The notes under the pieces: model-generated
What the model saw: the letters and a program-made list of their open reading frames with translations, nothing else
What the model was told of the DNA's origin: nothing
The model's database searches: none
Source: Verrucomicrobiota bacterium
GTDB lineage: Bacteria > Verrucomicrobiota > Verrucomicrobiia > Limisphaerales > UBA1319
Assembly: GCA_022711435.1 (NCBI GenBank)
Contig: JAKLFB010000021.1
Span: forward strand, 1 to 64,000
Direction: 5' to 3'
DNA length: 64,000 nucleotides
Made by a program: the position numbers and the translations under genes
In this document: piece by piece, positions 9,207-19,660 of the stretch
How positions within the stretch are numbered: position 1 is the stretch's first letter
Layout of the letters: every line of letters starts with the position of its first letter

Positions 9207-9932
9207 ATGAGCAGATTGAAGAAAAATGGAATCAAGGCCTTCACGCTAATCGAGTTGCTGGTGGTCATTGCGATCATCGCGATTCTGGCCGGCATGCTTT
9301 TGCCGGCGCTGGCCAAGGCCAAAGCGAAGGCGCAGCGGATCAAATGCGCCAGCAACCTCAAGAACGTCGGCTTGGCCTACCGCGTGTTCGCCACGGACAA
9401 CAACGACCAGTTCCCGATGATGATCAGCACGAACCAGGGCGGCTCGGCCGATCACAAGGCGAACCCGGCGCAGATCTACCGTCATTACCAGGTCATGTCC
9501 AACGAGCTCAGCACGCCTAAGATCGTTATCTGCCCGTCCGACACCGACCGTTATGAAGCGACGAATTTTGCCACGGACTTCGGTCTGCCGCCGTTTGCGA
9601 TTGCCGGCGCGACCAAGGGCGGCAACAAAGCCATCAGCTTCTTCGTCGGCCTCGAAGCTCAGGAGACCTACCCGAACATGATGCTGGGCGGGGATCGCAA
9701 TATCACCAACGGCCCGCCGCGTCCGTTCAACGTGTTCAATACCGTGCAGCCCGTGATCGTGCCCATCATGAGCAATCAGTCCGCCACCGCGGGCTGGAAC
9801 GACAAGATGCATCAGAACGCCGGCAACGTGGTTCTGGGCGACGGCAGCGTGCAGCAGTTCAACAGCTCGCGTCTGCAGGAGCAGATCCGGAACTCGGGCG
9901 ATTTCTCGAACATGATCGCCGTGCCCCACTAG
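9207..9932 (+). CDS. Type II secretion/type IV pilus-like pseudopilin
   Basis: 241 residues with a class III prepilin leader: a short basic leader, then [20 protein letters not shown], the substrate of a prepilin peptidase that cleaves before the Phe and methylates it. The hydrophobic helix is followed by a long Ala/Lys stretch ([20 protein letters not shown]), the usual start of the Verrucomicrobia/Planctomycetes pseudopilin family with the H-x-G-x-x-N-V-x-x-x-D-G-S-V motif near the C-terminus (here [15 protein letters not shown]). It stands alone between a predicted promoter and a strong terminator, with no secretion-machinery genes nearby. It probably forms or caps a secretion pseudopilus; the exact role is unknown. 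Confidence 0.93.
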   Translation: MSRLKKNGIKAFTLIELLVVIAIIAILAGMLLPALAKAKAKAQRIKCASNLKNVGLAYRVFATDNNDQFPMMISTNQGGSADHKANPAQIYRHYQVMSNELSTPKIVICPSDTDRYEATNFATDFGLPPFAIAGATKGGNKAISFFVGLEAQETYPNMMLGGDRNITNGPPRPFNVFNTVQPVIVPIMSNQSATAGWNDKMHQNAGNVVLGDGSVQQFNSSRLQEQIRNSGDFSNMIAVPH

Positions 9933-9959
9933 TTCAAGAACACTTGGTTGATTGGCAAG

Positions 9960-9990
9960 AAAAGGCATTCCCTCGAGGGGATGCCTTTTT
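9960..9990 (+). terminator. Strong intrinsic terminator of the pseudopilin gene, possibly bidirectional
   Basis: A 12-bp stem AAAGGCATTCCC / GGGGATGCCTTT with one wobble pair and a TCGA loop is followed by T's. The opposite strand also has a T-run (CTTTTCTT), so it could stop transcripts from both sides. It lies about 28 bases after the pseudopilin stop codon. Confidence 0.85.
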
Positions 9991-10024
9991 GATTTTGGCA
10001 CGATTCCTGCTCCAATAAAAGTGC

Positions 10025-10199
10025 GGGAATTCGTATATCGGGTGTTCTTTTACAATTCCCTTCCATCCGTCTTCGCTTTTCGATGGCGGAGACAAAACGC
10101 TGCTTGGGAGATTCCCCTGACGCCGACTGCGTGTCGGTGTGCTTCTTAAGGCTGTAGGTTTGCTGGCGGCTTGCGCGCGCGTAAGCCGCCAGTCTTTTT
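10025..10199 (+). ncRNA. Candidate structured small RNA ending in an intrinsic terminator
   Basis: The segment follows one terminator and ends in another, although no rightward gene lies between them. It can form a 7-bp closing stem (10025-10031 with 10054-10060), a hairpin at 10120-10140 and the terminator hairpin. No clear promoter was found; a poor -10 (TATATC, 10034-10039) lies inside the first stem. It could equally be the tail of a read-through transcript. I do not recognise a known RNA family. Confidence 0.3.
10163..10199 (+). terminator. Intrinsic terminator with no rightward gene directly upstream
   Basis: A perfect 10-bp stem CTGGCGGCTT (10163-10172) with AAGCCGCCAG (10183-10192), extendable through the alternating GC loop, is followed by TCTTTTTG. 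The T-tract is on the + strand, so it ends a rightward RNA. Confidence 0.7.
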
Positions 10200-10311
10200 G
10201 TGGCTGCGCGCGAGGCGGGGCGCCTTGGGCTGCTTCGGGCGCCCCGCCTGGAGGTTGCGCAATCCCGGGCCGAGAACCCGTCGTTCCCGGACTGAGACCG
10301 CGACAGGCCGA

Positions 10312-11418
10312 TCAGAGGCCGTCCACGTGATTCTGCATGGCCTCGTGCTGGCGCTCGATCGAGCGGACCAGCTTGAACTGCGTCCGGCACCGGTCGAGGT
10401 TGTGGCCCGGGCGGTGGATGCGGAAGTAGGTGTCGCCATTGAGATAGTCGGTCAGGAATCGGAGCCCGATGGTGAACGTGATCAGTTGGCCGGAGAAGGC
10501 GAGTTGGGATCGCTCGGCGGGCGTGATGAAGCCGTGTGCGGCTTCGAGGTAGCCGCGCGCCAGCTCCTTGAAGACGGGCATGTGCATCTGGACCTTGGAG
10601 AGGTCGGGCTCATCCTCGAGGGTGGGGCTGGTGGTGGTTCGCACCATGTCCCCGAAGTCGTAGAGCGCCAGCCCGGGCATGACGGTGTCGAGGTCGACAA
10701 CGCAGACCGCGCGGCCGGAGTCGGCATCGAGCATGACGTTGTTGAACTTGGTGTCGTTATGAGTGATGCGTTCGGGGATCTCGCCGCGGGCGTGGGCGCT
10801 CAGGAGGACGTCGACGATCGATTCGTGTTTGAGCGCGAAATCGATCTCGCGCTGTGCGCTTTGGGCGCGATTGTAGTGATCCTTCTCGACGGCCTTCTGG
10901 AAGGCCTCGAATCGTTTACGGGTGTTATGGAAATCGGGGATGGTTTCGGCCAGCCGCGGGTCGCCCAAGTCGGCCAGGAGCTGCTGGAAGCGGCCGAAGG
11001 CCAGGCCCGCCTCGTAGGCTTGACCCGGATGCTGGACCGCCTCAAAGGTCCGCGTGCGCTCCACAAACAGAAAGGTCCGCCAGAACTCGCCCTGCAGATC
11101 GCGATAGTACGGCATCCCATCCCGGGTGGGGATGACCGTCAGCGACCGCCGCGTGATGTCCTCGGCGCCTTCGGCTTCAAGCCGCTTGCGTACGTGGGTG
11201 GTGACGCGCATCACGTTGTTCATCACCGCAACCGGATCGCGGAAGACGGTGCGGTTGATCTTCTGGTGGATGTAGCGCACCCGGGTCCCCCCCTGGTTGT
11301 AGGTGGCCGTGTAGGTCTCGTTGATGTGCCCGATCTTGCAGGTCTCGGCATGGAGGATCTCCCCGTAAATCTGGAACTGGAGCGAGATGTTGCGCAACTG
11401 CGGCTCGAGCATGACCAT
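10312..11418 (-). CDS. Aminoglycoside-phosphotransferase-fold kinase, NahK-like
   Basis: 368 residues from the ATG at 11418 (a second ATG is at 11412; the frame stays open to 11670 but that part has no family-like sequence). The catalytic loop HNDTKFNNVMLD and the metal-binding segment CVVDLDTVMPG are those of the choline kinase/APH fold, with the catalytic Asp in HND and the DFG-equivalent Asp in DLD. The N-terminal part (INETYTATYNQGG, IHQKINRTVF) resembles N-acetylhexosamine 1-kinase and related sugar kinases rather than antibiotic-resistance enzymes. It probably phosphorylates a sugar or amino sugar in the cytoplasm; the substrate is not determined. It is transcribed away from the oxoamine synthase gene. 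Confidence 0.85.
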   Translation of the reverse strand: MVMLEPQLRNISLQFQIYGEILHAETCKIGHINETYTATYNQGGTRVRYIHQKINRTVFRDPVAVMNNVMRVTTHVRKRLEAEGAEDITRRSLTVIPTRDGMPYYRDLQGEFWRTFLFVERTRTFEAVQHPGQAYEAGLAFGRFQQLLADLGDPRLAETIPDFHNTRKRFEAFQKAVEKDHYNRAQSAQREIDFALKHESIVDVLLSAHARGEIPERITHNDTKFNNVMLDADSGRAVCVVDLDTVMPGLALYDFGDMVRTTTSPTLEDEPDLSKVQMHMPVFKELARGYLEAAHGFITPAERSQLAFSGQLITFTIGLRFLTDYLNGDTYFRIHRPGHNLDRCRTQFKLVRSIERQHEAMQNHVDGL

Positions 11419-11668
11419 GGAGCCAAGCAATGCCTGAGAGCCGCTCGTTTCGCAATCGCAAAATGCGCCGGAATGCCGTCTGGCGCGTAAGACAACCGAG
11501 GGTAAGCGCATCAATATTTCCGCGTCGTTTCGCGCGGTCCGCGGGCACAAATCCGCGGCTTGCAGCCCGTCAGCCGACGGCGCTGCGGGCCGTGCCAGCG
11601 CCTCTGCCTTTCGGGTGGCAAGGTGGATTTCGATTGCCGGCACGGGCGCATTCTGGCATGCGAAATAC

Positions 11669-12769
11669 ATGTCCGAGCTGATGCAAGGTCCGCCCGGCCC
11701 GGAGATTCTCGTGGGGGATCGCCGGCTGCTCTATTTTGGCGGCACGGGGTATCTGGGGCTGCAGAGCCATCCGTCGGTTCTGGAGGCAGCCATGGCGGGG
11801 CTGCGGGATTACGGGATGGGGAGCGCCACCTCGCGGCGCGGATTCGGATCCAACCAACTGCTGGTCGAGGTCGAGGCGAGCGCGGCGCGGTTCTATGGCG
11901 CCGAGGACGCGCTCTATTTTCCGACGGGTTACTTCGGCACGGCGATCCTGCTGGAAGGGATGTCCGAGCCGGGCGTTCGATTGTTCGTGGATGAGCACGC
12001 CCACTTCAGCGTGGCGGACGCGGCGCGGGGCTCGGGCCGGCCCATGCACACGTTCCGGCACCTGGATCCGGACGATCTGGGCCGGCAACTCAAAGGCTCA
12101 CTCCGGGCAGGAGAACAGGCATGGGTGATGACCGACGGCGTGTTCTCGGTGACGGGCGATGTGGCCCCGCTGGCGGCCTATTCGAGTCTCTTGCAGGCCT
12201 ATCCGGGCAGCCGGATGTTGGTGGACGACGCCCACGGCCTGGGTGTCCTGGGCGAGCAGGGGCGGGGAACGTGCGAGCACCTCGATGTGTCGGGTTCCGG
12301 GGTGCAGATCGCTGCCACGCTGAGCAAGGCGATGGGCGGCTATGGCGGCATCATCCCTGGCTGCCGCGACATGGTCCATAACCTGCGGTCGCATTCGAGG
12401 ATCTACGGCGGCACAAATCCCCTGCCCGCCCCAGTCGCTGCCGCATCGAAGGCCGGGCTTGAGATCGCGCGCTCGACCCCCGCTCTGCGGGCGAGCTTGC
12501 GCTTCAACGCAAGCCGGCTTCGAGAGGGTCTGGCGAGGATGGGGCTGCCGGTTGCAGCGGGGCCGGTGCCGGTGGCGGCCTTGCGTCTGGGAAGCGCGGC
12601 GCAGATGCAGGAACTCCATGCTGCCTTGCGGGCCGATGGCATCCTGGCGCCTTACCTGAGCGGCTATTGCGGAGCGGGTCCGGAGGGCGTCCTGCGCATC
12701 GCGGTCTTCGCCACGCACACGGCAGCGATGGTCGACCGGTTGCTCGAAGCGCTGCGCGGACGGGTTTAG
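11669..12769 (+). CDS. Alpha-oxoamine synthase-type PLP enzyme (BioF/KBL-like)
   Basis: 366 residues from the ATG at 11669; the frame is open from a GTG at 11615, so an 18-residue longer form is possible. It shows the fold-type I PLP signatures of the alpha-oxoamine synthase family: glycine-rich GSATSRRGFGSN, the cofactor-ring motif VDDAHGLGVLG, and the Schiff-base lysine in ATLSKAMGGYGG at about residue 220. Family members condense an acyl-CoA with an amino acid (BioF, KBL, serine palmitoyltransferase). It is slightly shorter than usual at the N-terminus. No biotin or sphingolipid genes flank it, so the acyl donor and amino acid are unknown. Confidence 0.87.
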   Translation: MSELMQGPPGPEILVGDRRLLYFGGTGYLGLQSHPSVLEAAMAGLRDYGMGSATSRRGFGSNQLLVEVEASAARFYGAEDALYFPTGYFGTAILLEGMSEPGVRLFVDEHAHFSVADAARGSGRPMHTFRHLDPDDLGRQLKGSLRAGEQAWVMTDGVFSVTGDVAPLAAYSSLLQAYPGSRMLVDDAHGLGVLGEQGRGTCEHLDVSGSGVQIAATLSKAMGGYGGIIPGCRDMVHNLRSHSRIYGGTNPLPAPVAAASKAGLEIARSTPALRASLRFNASRLREGLARMGLPVAAGPVPVAALRLGSAAQMQELHAALRADGILAPYLSGYCGAGPEGVLRIAVFATHTAAMVDRLLEALRGRV

Positions 12770-12858
12770 AGTCTGCCCGGCACTCACCCCCGATTCCGCC
12801 TGATCGCGCCAGAGGGGGCGGCTCATGGGATCAGGGTGCGAATCCTGGCCCGGTGAAT

Positions 12859-14520
<1,662 letters not shown>

Positions 14521-14681
14521 TCACCTATGTTCGGTTGCGCGGGGCGCCCGCCGGGCCTCCGCTTTTCGATCGCTTCCCGCCCGGGATCCACCGGGCATCG
14601 GACATGAGCGGACCGCTGGGGCCGCCCCGCCCGCCAGGGGCACCCGCAGAATAAAAACCAGATGCGGGCTCGGCACAAGCA

Positions 14682-15608
14682 CTAATCGGACGGGGATCGG
14701 CCTGCCGCCTCGGGGGCGGGCCCGGGCGGGCGGGCGGGCCGGATGGGCCAGCCGACTCCCGCCAGGATCTCCCGGGCCAGGTCAGGCTTGTTCATCGGCT
14801 CGAGATGGATGCCCTCGACGCCGTTGTCCAGCAGATCCCGGATCTGGCGGACGGCGTAATCGATCCCGGCGCGCCGGAGATCCTCCGGCCGATCCTCGTA
14901 CTCGTCCATCATGATCAGCAGGTCGGCCGGCATCGAAGCGCCGCACAGGCTCACGATCCGCTTGATCTGGCGCGCGTTGAAGATGGGCATGATGCCGGGA
15001 ATGATGGGGCATGCGATGCCGAGACCGCGGGCGGACTCGAGGAAATGATAGAAGATCCGGTTGTCGAAAAAGAGCTGTGTGATGAGGAAATCGACGCCGG
15101 CGTCGACCTTGGTCTTGAGGTTGCGCCAGTCCTGGGCGATGCGCGGGCAGGCGCGGTGCCCTTCGGGGTAGCAGGCCGCGCCGATGCAGAACGAGTGGGA
15201 CTGTCGAATGAAATGGATCAGCTCGGACGCGCGCGTGAAATCGCCCCCGCTGAAATCGAAGTCCGGCTGGCCCTGGGGAGGATCCCCCCGCAGAGCCAGG
15301 ATGTTGTCGATCCGGCGCGCCTGCAGATCCTCGAGGATCCGGCGGATTTCCGACCTCGAGTGGCCAACGCACGTGAGATGAGCCATGGATTCGAGCCCGA
15401 AATCATGCCGGATCCTGGAGGCGATCTCGACCGTGCGGCCCTTTTGGGCGCCGCCCGCGCCGTAGGTGACGCTGATGAATGAGGGATTCAGCTCACGAAG
15501 ATTCTCGATCGTGGCGTAGAGGCTTTCGAGCGGCGTGTCCGGTTTCGGAGGAAACACCTCGAAAGACAAGACGGGGCGTCTTTCTCGATATAGATCGGCA
15601 ATGTTCAT
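14682..15608 (-). CDS. metF: 5,10-methylenetetrahydrofolate reductase
   Basis: 308 residues, typical of bacterial MetF, an FAD enzyme that reduces methylene-THF to methyl-THF for methionine synthesis. Family signatures are VLSFEVFPPKP at the N-terminus (the Glu is the conserved catalytic acid), FISVTYGAGGA, HLTCVGHSRSEI, ILALRGDPP and FLITQLFFD. Together with the metX/metY genes at the other end of the window it supplies methionine biosynthesis. I did not recognise a riboswitch in the 216 bases upstream. Confidence 0.96.
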   Translation of the reverse strand: MNIADLYRERRPVLSFEVFPPKPDTPLESLYATIENLRELNPSFISVTYGAGGAQKGRTVEIASRIRHDFGLESMAHLTCVGHSRSEIRRILEDLQARRIDNILALRGDPPQGQPDFDFSGGDFTRASELIHFIRQSHSFCIGAACYPEGHRACPRIAQDWRNLKTKVDAGVDFLITQLFFDNRIFYHFLESARGLGIACPIIPGIMPIFNARQIKRIVSLCGASMPADLLIMMDEYEDRPEDLRRAGIDYAVRQIRDLLDNGVEGIHLEPMNKPDLAREILAGVGWPIRPARPPGPAPEAAGRSPSD

Positions 15609-15824
15609 GGATCCGCTGGCTTCGCTTTTTCCTGAGCCCGCGCGCCGGTATTATGGACGGCAGCCGGGGCGCGGCGGGCAGCCGCCGGAACGCCTGCATT
15701 GTTGCCGGTTTGGGCGTCATCCGTCAACCGCTCACGATGGCCGGCGGCCAGAAAACAGGGCGTCAGGAGCCGGGCGCGCCGGGTCGGGCGAGCCGGCCAT
15801 CAAACGAAATCGAAGGAGGCGGTT

Positions 15825-18254
15825 TCAGCGCGGGCGATCATCGGCGCGCGGCGTGACGAACAGCCGGTCCATCCTGGTTCCGGCCTCGCGCACACGCAAT
15901 TGGAGGTTGACCATGCCGGCCTGCCAATCGAGCGCCGTCGGGGCTCGCCCGCCCCCGATGGCCAGCGGGATCCATTGCCAGGCCTGGCGCACACCGGTCG
16001 GCCAATCCGTTCGGCTGAGAACTTCCCCTTCCTCCGTGAACGCGCGCACATAGAACGAATCGTTCTCGGGCGTTGGGGCCTGCACCCTGCCCCAGAGGTA
16101 GTACTTTCCCGCGGCAGCCACCTGGAGCTGCCAGGTCGCCGCCCCGATCGCGCTGCTGCCCTTCTCGCCGGACCGGGCTGGCATCCAGATGTACCAACCG
16201 CCCGAGGCTCCAGCGTCTTCCCCGACGGTCATCGGCGAAATCATGCGCCCCCCTTCGGCTTCGAAATACACTCCTTCCGTCCCTGATATGACCACCGGGG
16301 TAGAGGCGCTTGTGTTCCGACGCCAGGTGCGGATCGGCTCCAGGTCCTGCAGCAGCCGTCTTCCCACGTCGTCACCGTCCACCGCAAGCAAGGCGCGCGG
16401 CGGAGGCGGCTCCAGCCCGAACGGCGCAGACTTCGCTGCATCCGCACCGACCGCAACGGTTCCATCAGCGCCGGCCACGGACACGCGAACGCGCTCGCCA
16501 GCCGCCTCGACCTCCTGCCGCGCCGCAGCGAACTCCCGGGACCATTTCTCGAATGCGGCGGCGTCCGCCAAACCGCTGCCGATCCGGATCCAGAACGCCG
16601 CGCCCGCTCTGGCTGCCGCGGCATCCGGCCGCGCGCCGGCATGATGCGCCACCGTCAGCCGCACTGCGCCATACGGGTTGCCGTCGAAGACAAAGGCCGC
16701 TGGGGCATCCTTTCCGTCAAGGCCGCGAGCCCACGGCAAGCGCACACCCACCGCGGCGGTGCCTTTGCGCAGCACCAGCGGCTGGCCCGGGTTCAAAGGG
16801 ATCTCCCAGGGCTTGTCCTTGGCGGCTGCGAGCCGCCGGCCGCCGATCCAGAAGCCGTCCACATCCAGGGGCATCACGAAGTGCGACTCGAGCGTGCCGG
16901 TTCCGGCGGGCACGTCCTTGGCGCGGTAGAGGGCCAGGCCGAGCGCGTCCCCGCGCCGCTGCGCGGCGGCCCAGAACGGAGTCAAGTGGAGCGTTTTGGC
17001 GTGGGCCTGGCTCTCCTGGATCTTCACCTTGCCGTAGGGATCGTGGCGGCCGTCGGGCAGAAAATAGCAGCGCACGCCCTCCCGCGACCCCGGCAGATCG
17101 GCGCACAGCGGCAGGTCCATGGTTCGATAGCCGGCGCCGGCTGCGCTCAGCGTGACGTCGCTGCAAAGGTAGTGCGTCCGCGATTCGGCCGGCTCGAATC
17201 CCCATATCTGCTGCACGAGCCGCGGGAATCGAGTTTCGCTCATCGCCTTCATGCGGGCGGGGGGCCGCCAGCGGGCGAACGCGTTGACGATGGAAGCAAC
17301 CCGGTTCCGCTCGCCCGCTGGCAGCCAGCCGTTGGCTGTCATCTGCTGGTCGAGAAAGCCCAGGCCGCGCAGGTAATCGTAATCACGGCTGCGGGCGCCG
17401 CCCAGCTTCTGGGCCGGGGGAAACCAGTTCAGCGCGATGTCGGTCCAAAAATACTCGAGGAGCACCCGGGCCTGCTGCCGCCCCCGCTCGTTTTGGGCGA
17501 AGGCCTCGATCAGCACGAGGTCGTCGAGATCGACGCCATAGTAGGTGGGGCTGCAATACTCGTGGGTGCCGCACTCCCACGTCGCCAGCAGATAGCGGTC
17601 GAGCCGGGCGTAGCCTTCCGCGGCGGCGGCGGGATGGTCCATGGCCTCTCCCAAAAGGATCAGGTCACCCGCATTCATCAGCGCGATGTTGCTGTAGGTC
17701 TCGGGCACGCGATGTCCGAGCAAGCCGTGGATGGCGAGCTCGAGAATTCCGCGCAGCTTCTCACGAGCGGCCGGGGGGAGGGCGTGCCGGTGGCGGATCC
17801 AGAGGAGCGCGCCGGTTTGCATGCAGAAATCCACCGCGTTGGCATCCCACACGCCCTCGTGCTGCCAGCTCCAGCGGAAGTTGCCATAGGTGCGGCTCTG
17901 CGGGTTGCGGTCCTGCATTTGCGCGGCAAGGTCGAGCACTGGCTCGAGCCTGTCGAGATGGGTCTTCGCCTCGCACCAGGCAAGGGCGGCGCCGAACAGG
18001 TCGCGGGACGCGACCGCCGGCGGCTGCTGGTTGGCCGCACGCCAGGTGCGTTCGGCCATCTCGGCCGCGGCCCGGACGATCTCGTCGCGCGGCGGCGGCG
18101 CGGCGGCCGCCTCGGCGGGGCCGGCCAGGGACGCTGCATAAGGCCGGCTGGCCGCAGATGCGATCACCGCGATCCCAGCCAGCCACCGACCGATTCGGCG
18201 CCATCCCAACGGGATGCGGCGGCCGGCATTGCCAAAAATTGGGATGATATCCAT
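15825..18254 (-). CDS. Large secreted protein, predicted alpha/alpha-toroid with C-terminal CBM-like domain
   Basis: 809 residues from the ATG at 18254, which is followed by a basic region and a hydrophobic signal (WLAGIAVIASAASRPYAA). An ATG 15 bases upstream (18269) is an alternative. Residues 50-330 are helix-rich with aromatic motifs (FRWSWQHEGVWDANAVDF, HEYCSPTYYGVDLDDLVL) reminiscent of alpha/alpha-toroid polysaccharide lyases and related enzymes. The middle is beta-rich. Residues 640-800 look like a carbohydrate-binding jelly roll (GVYFEAEGG, GKYYLWGRVQAPTPENDSF). No family is certain and no catalytic residues can be assigned. It is the last gene of the leftward cluster starting at 23767, 142 bases after the Fe-S gene. 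A role in polysaccharide breakdown is inferred. Confidence 0.75.
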   Translation of the reverse strand: MDIIPIFGNAGRRIPLGWRRIGRWLAGIAVIASAASRPYAASLAGPAEAAAAPPPRDEIVRAAAEMAERTWRAANQQPPAVASRDLFGAALAWCEAKTHLDRLEPVLDLAAQMQDRNPQSRTYGNFRWSWQHEGVWDANAVDFCMQTGALLWIRHRHALPPAAREKLRGILELAIHGLLGHRVPETYSNIALMNAGDLILLGEAMDHPAAAAEGYARLDRYLLATWECGTHEYCSPTYYGVDLDDLVLIEAFAQNERGRQQARVLLEYFWTDIALNWFPPAQKLGGARSRDYDYLRGLGFLDQQMTANGWLPAGERNRVASIVNAFARWRPPARMKAMSETRFPRLVQQIWGFEPAESRTHYLCSDVTLSAAGAGYRTMDLPLCADLPGSREGVRCYFLPDGRHDPYGKVKIQESQAHAKTLHLTPFWAAAQRRGDALGLALYRAKDVPAGTGTLESHFVMPLDVDGFWIGGRRLAAAKDKPWEIPLNPGQPLVLRKGTAAVGVRLPWARGLDGKDAPAAFVFDGNPYGAVRLTVAHHAGARPDAAAARAGAAFWIRIGSGLADAAAFEKWSREFAAARQEVEAAGERVRVSVAGADGTVAVGADAAKSAPFGLEPPPPRALLAVDGDDVGRRLLQDLEPIRTWRRNTSASTPVVISGTEGVYFEAEGGRMISPMTVGEDAGASGGWYIWMPARSGEKGSSAIGAATWQLQVAAAGKYYLWGRVQAPTPENDSFYVRAFTEEGEVLSRTDWPTGVRQAWQWIPLAIGGGRAPTALDWQAGMVNLQLRVREAGTRMDRLFVTPRADDRPR

Positions 18255-18396
18255 GGGCTCTCCAATCATCGCCTCCGGGCTGGCAGACCATCTGCACCCC
18301 TTCGGCTCGAATCGCACAACAGGGACGATGTCACATCCCGATGTCATTGGCAATCTTTCCACGCCGCCTGCAGCGCCGCCAAAAGGCCGCGCCCGA

Positions 18397-19644
18397 TCAC
18401 CGTGCTGCTTGTGGATGGGCAAGGGCTGTCTCTCTGACTCGAATGGCGCGTGCGGGTCGGACAGGGCATGCGGCCTCGCAGGCGCCGCAGCCGTTGCACT
18501 TGGCCAGGTCCACGCGCGGCTGGTTCGAGAACCCGCCGTCGGGACTGTGCATATCGAGGGCGTCGAAGGGGCATCGCCGGAGGCAGGCGGTGCATTCGCG
18601 GCCTTGCGCCAGGAGGCAGGCATCGAGGCTGACCTCGGCCAGACCGATCACCCGGCGGCGCTTCTCCTCGAGCGAGAGGCGGGCGATGGCGCCGCTGGGG
18701 CAGACCTGGTGGCACCGGCGGCAATCCTCGCGACAGTAATCCTGATCGAAGCGCAGGATGGGCGTGAGGAAGCCCGCCCAGCCGCTCGAACCGAGGTCGG
18801 GCCGGATGATGCTCGAAGGGCATGCCTGGGCGCAATTGCCGCATCGGACGCAGAGCCCGATGAAACGGGATTCCTCGACGGCGCCGGGGGGCCGCAGCGG
18901 GGGCGCGGATGGGCGGGGATAGACATGGCGCATGAAACCGGCGCCGGCGAGCCCGGCGCAAACGGCCATGAACTGGCGTCGGGCCGGCGGCAGACGGCCG
19001 CCGGCGGAGATCGGCTGCGAACGCGCCGAGCTGCGGCGAACGGCGCGGCGGAGCTGGCGGCCGATCATGGCCAGCCCATCCTGGGTGGCGCCCAGCGGGC
19101 AGACGCGATGGCACCAGAGCCGGGGCAGGATCAGCTCCAGGAGCAGGAGCAACGGCAGGCCGAGGCCGGCCGCGACGCTGGGGAGCGTCCACGGCTGCCG
19201 GCCGGCATTCCAGAATCCGTTGAAGATGGCCAGCGGATCCAGCCACAGGAAGAGCGGATAGCCAAGAACGGCTCCGGCGAAAGTCATCAGGACCAGGCCG
19301 GGGCCCAGCCGGGGCCGCCGCTGGATCGGGGCCGGCCGGGATTTCGGGCAGCGCCGAATCGATTCCTGCAGCAAACCGACCGGGCATCCGTACCGGCAAA
19401 ACCATCGGGGACGAACCAGCCCGAGCGCCAGGACCGGCAAGGCGAGGAGGGCGATCCAGCCTGCGGCCCGCGCAGCCAGCCCGGAGCCGATCGCGAGGAA
19501 CGGGCTCAGGGCCGGCAGCAGGACCGACGTCCATGCGGCCGATCGGGCCGGCCACGCGAGGGCAGCCGCCACCGCCAGCGCCAGGCAGCGGCTCAGGATC
19601 GAGGCGCGTCTCTGGCCGAGCCGGGTCGCAATCCTCGTGAGCAT
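18397..19644 (-). CDS. Membrane Fe-S protein, NapH-like and NapG-like parts fused
   Basis: 415 residues. Residues 1-190 hold about four membrane helices with two CxxxCP-type motifs (WFCRYGCPVGLL and LWCHRVCPLGAT) as in NapH/CcoG-type quinol dehydrogenases. A twin-arginine-like stretch follows (PARRQFMAVCAGLAGAGF), then a polyferredoxin region with four cysteine clusters (CVRCGNCAQACP, CREDCRRCHQVCP, CTACLRRCP, CNGCGACEAACP), resembling NapG. This suggests electron transfer from the quinol pool to an acceptor outside the cytoplasmic membrane. The Tat-exported flavoprotein encoded 16 bases upstream is the obvious candidate partner. No nitrate reductase is present in the window. Confidence 0.88.
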   Translation of the reverse strand: MLTRIATRLGQRRASILSRCLALAVAAALAWPARSAAWTSVLLPALSPFLAIGSGLAARAAGWIALLALPVLALGLVRPRWFCRYGCPVGLLQESIRRCPKSRPAPIQRRPRLGPGLVLMTFAGAVLGYPLFLWLDPLAIFNGFWNAGRQPWTLPSVAAGLGLPLLLLLELILPRLWCHRVCPLGATQDGLAMIGRQLRRAVRRSSARSQPISAGGRLPPARRQFMAVCAGLAGAGFMRHVYPRPSAPPLRPPGAVEESRFIGLCVRCGNCAQACPSSIIRPDLGSSGWAGFLTPILRFDQDYCREDCRRCHQVCPSGAIARLSLEEKRRRVIGLAEVSLDACLLAQGRECTACLRRCPFDALDMHSPDGGFSNQPRVDLAKCNGCGACEAACPVRPARAIRVRETALAHPQAAR

Positions 19645-19660
19645 CCGCAGGCTCGATGTG

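Larger units (their letters stand above)
9933..10311. other. Gene-free, hairpin-rich interval between pseudopilin and kinase genes
   Basis: Besides the terminator at 9960-9990 it holds GGGAATT (10025-10031) with AATTCCC (10054-10060), an 8-bp hairpin at 10120-10140 (ACGCCGAC/GTCGGTGT, loop TGCGT), a second intrinsic terminator at 10163-10199, and a GC-rich 12-bp hairpin (AGGCGGGGCGCC at 10213-10224 with GGCGCCCCGCCT at 10238-10249) just downstream of the leftward kinase gene, which may end that transcript. No coding frame is convincing. Confidence 0.6.

Noticed and set aside
15609..15824. Possible SAM or cobalamin riboswitch upstream of metF
   Set aside because: The 216 bases contain GC-rich sequence but none of the conserved core motifs I would recognise.
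16641..18437. A rightward open frame of about 598 codons opposite the toroid/CBM protein
   Set aside because: Same shadow effect; no domain, signal or start context. The reverse strand carries a coherent signal-peptide protein.
18397..19644. Reading the NapH/NapG-like gene as part of a nitrate reductase system
   Set aside because: No napA, napB, napC or napD homolog lies in the window; the only tight neighbour is the Tat flavoprotein.
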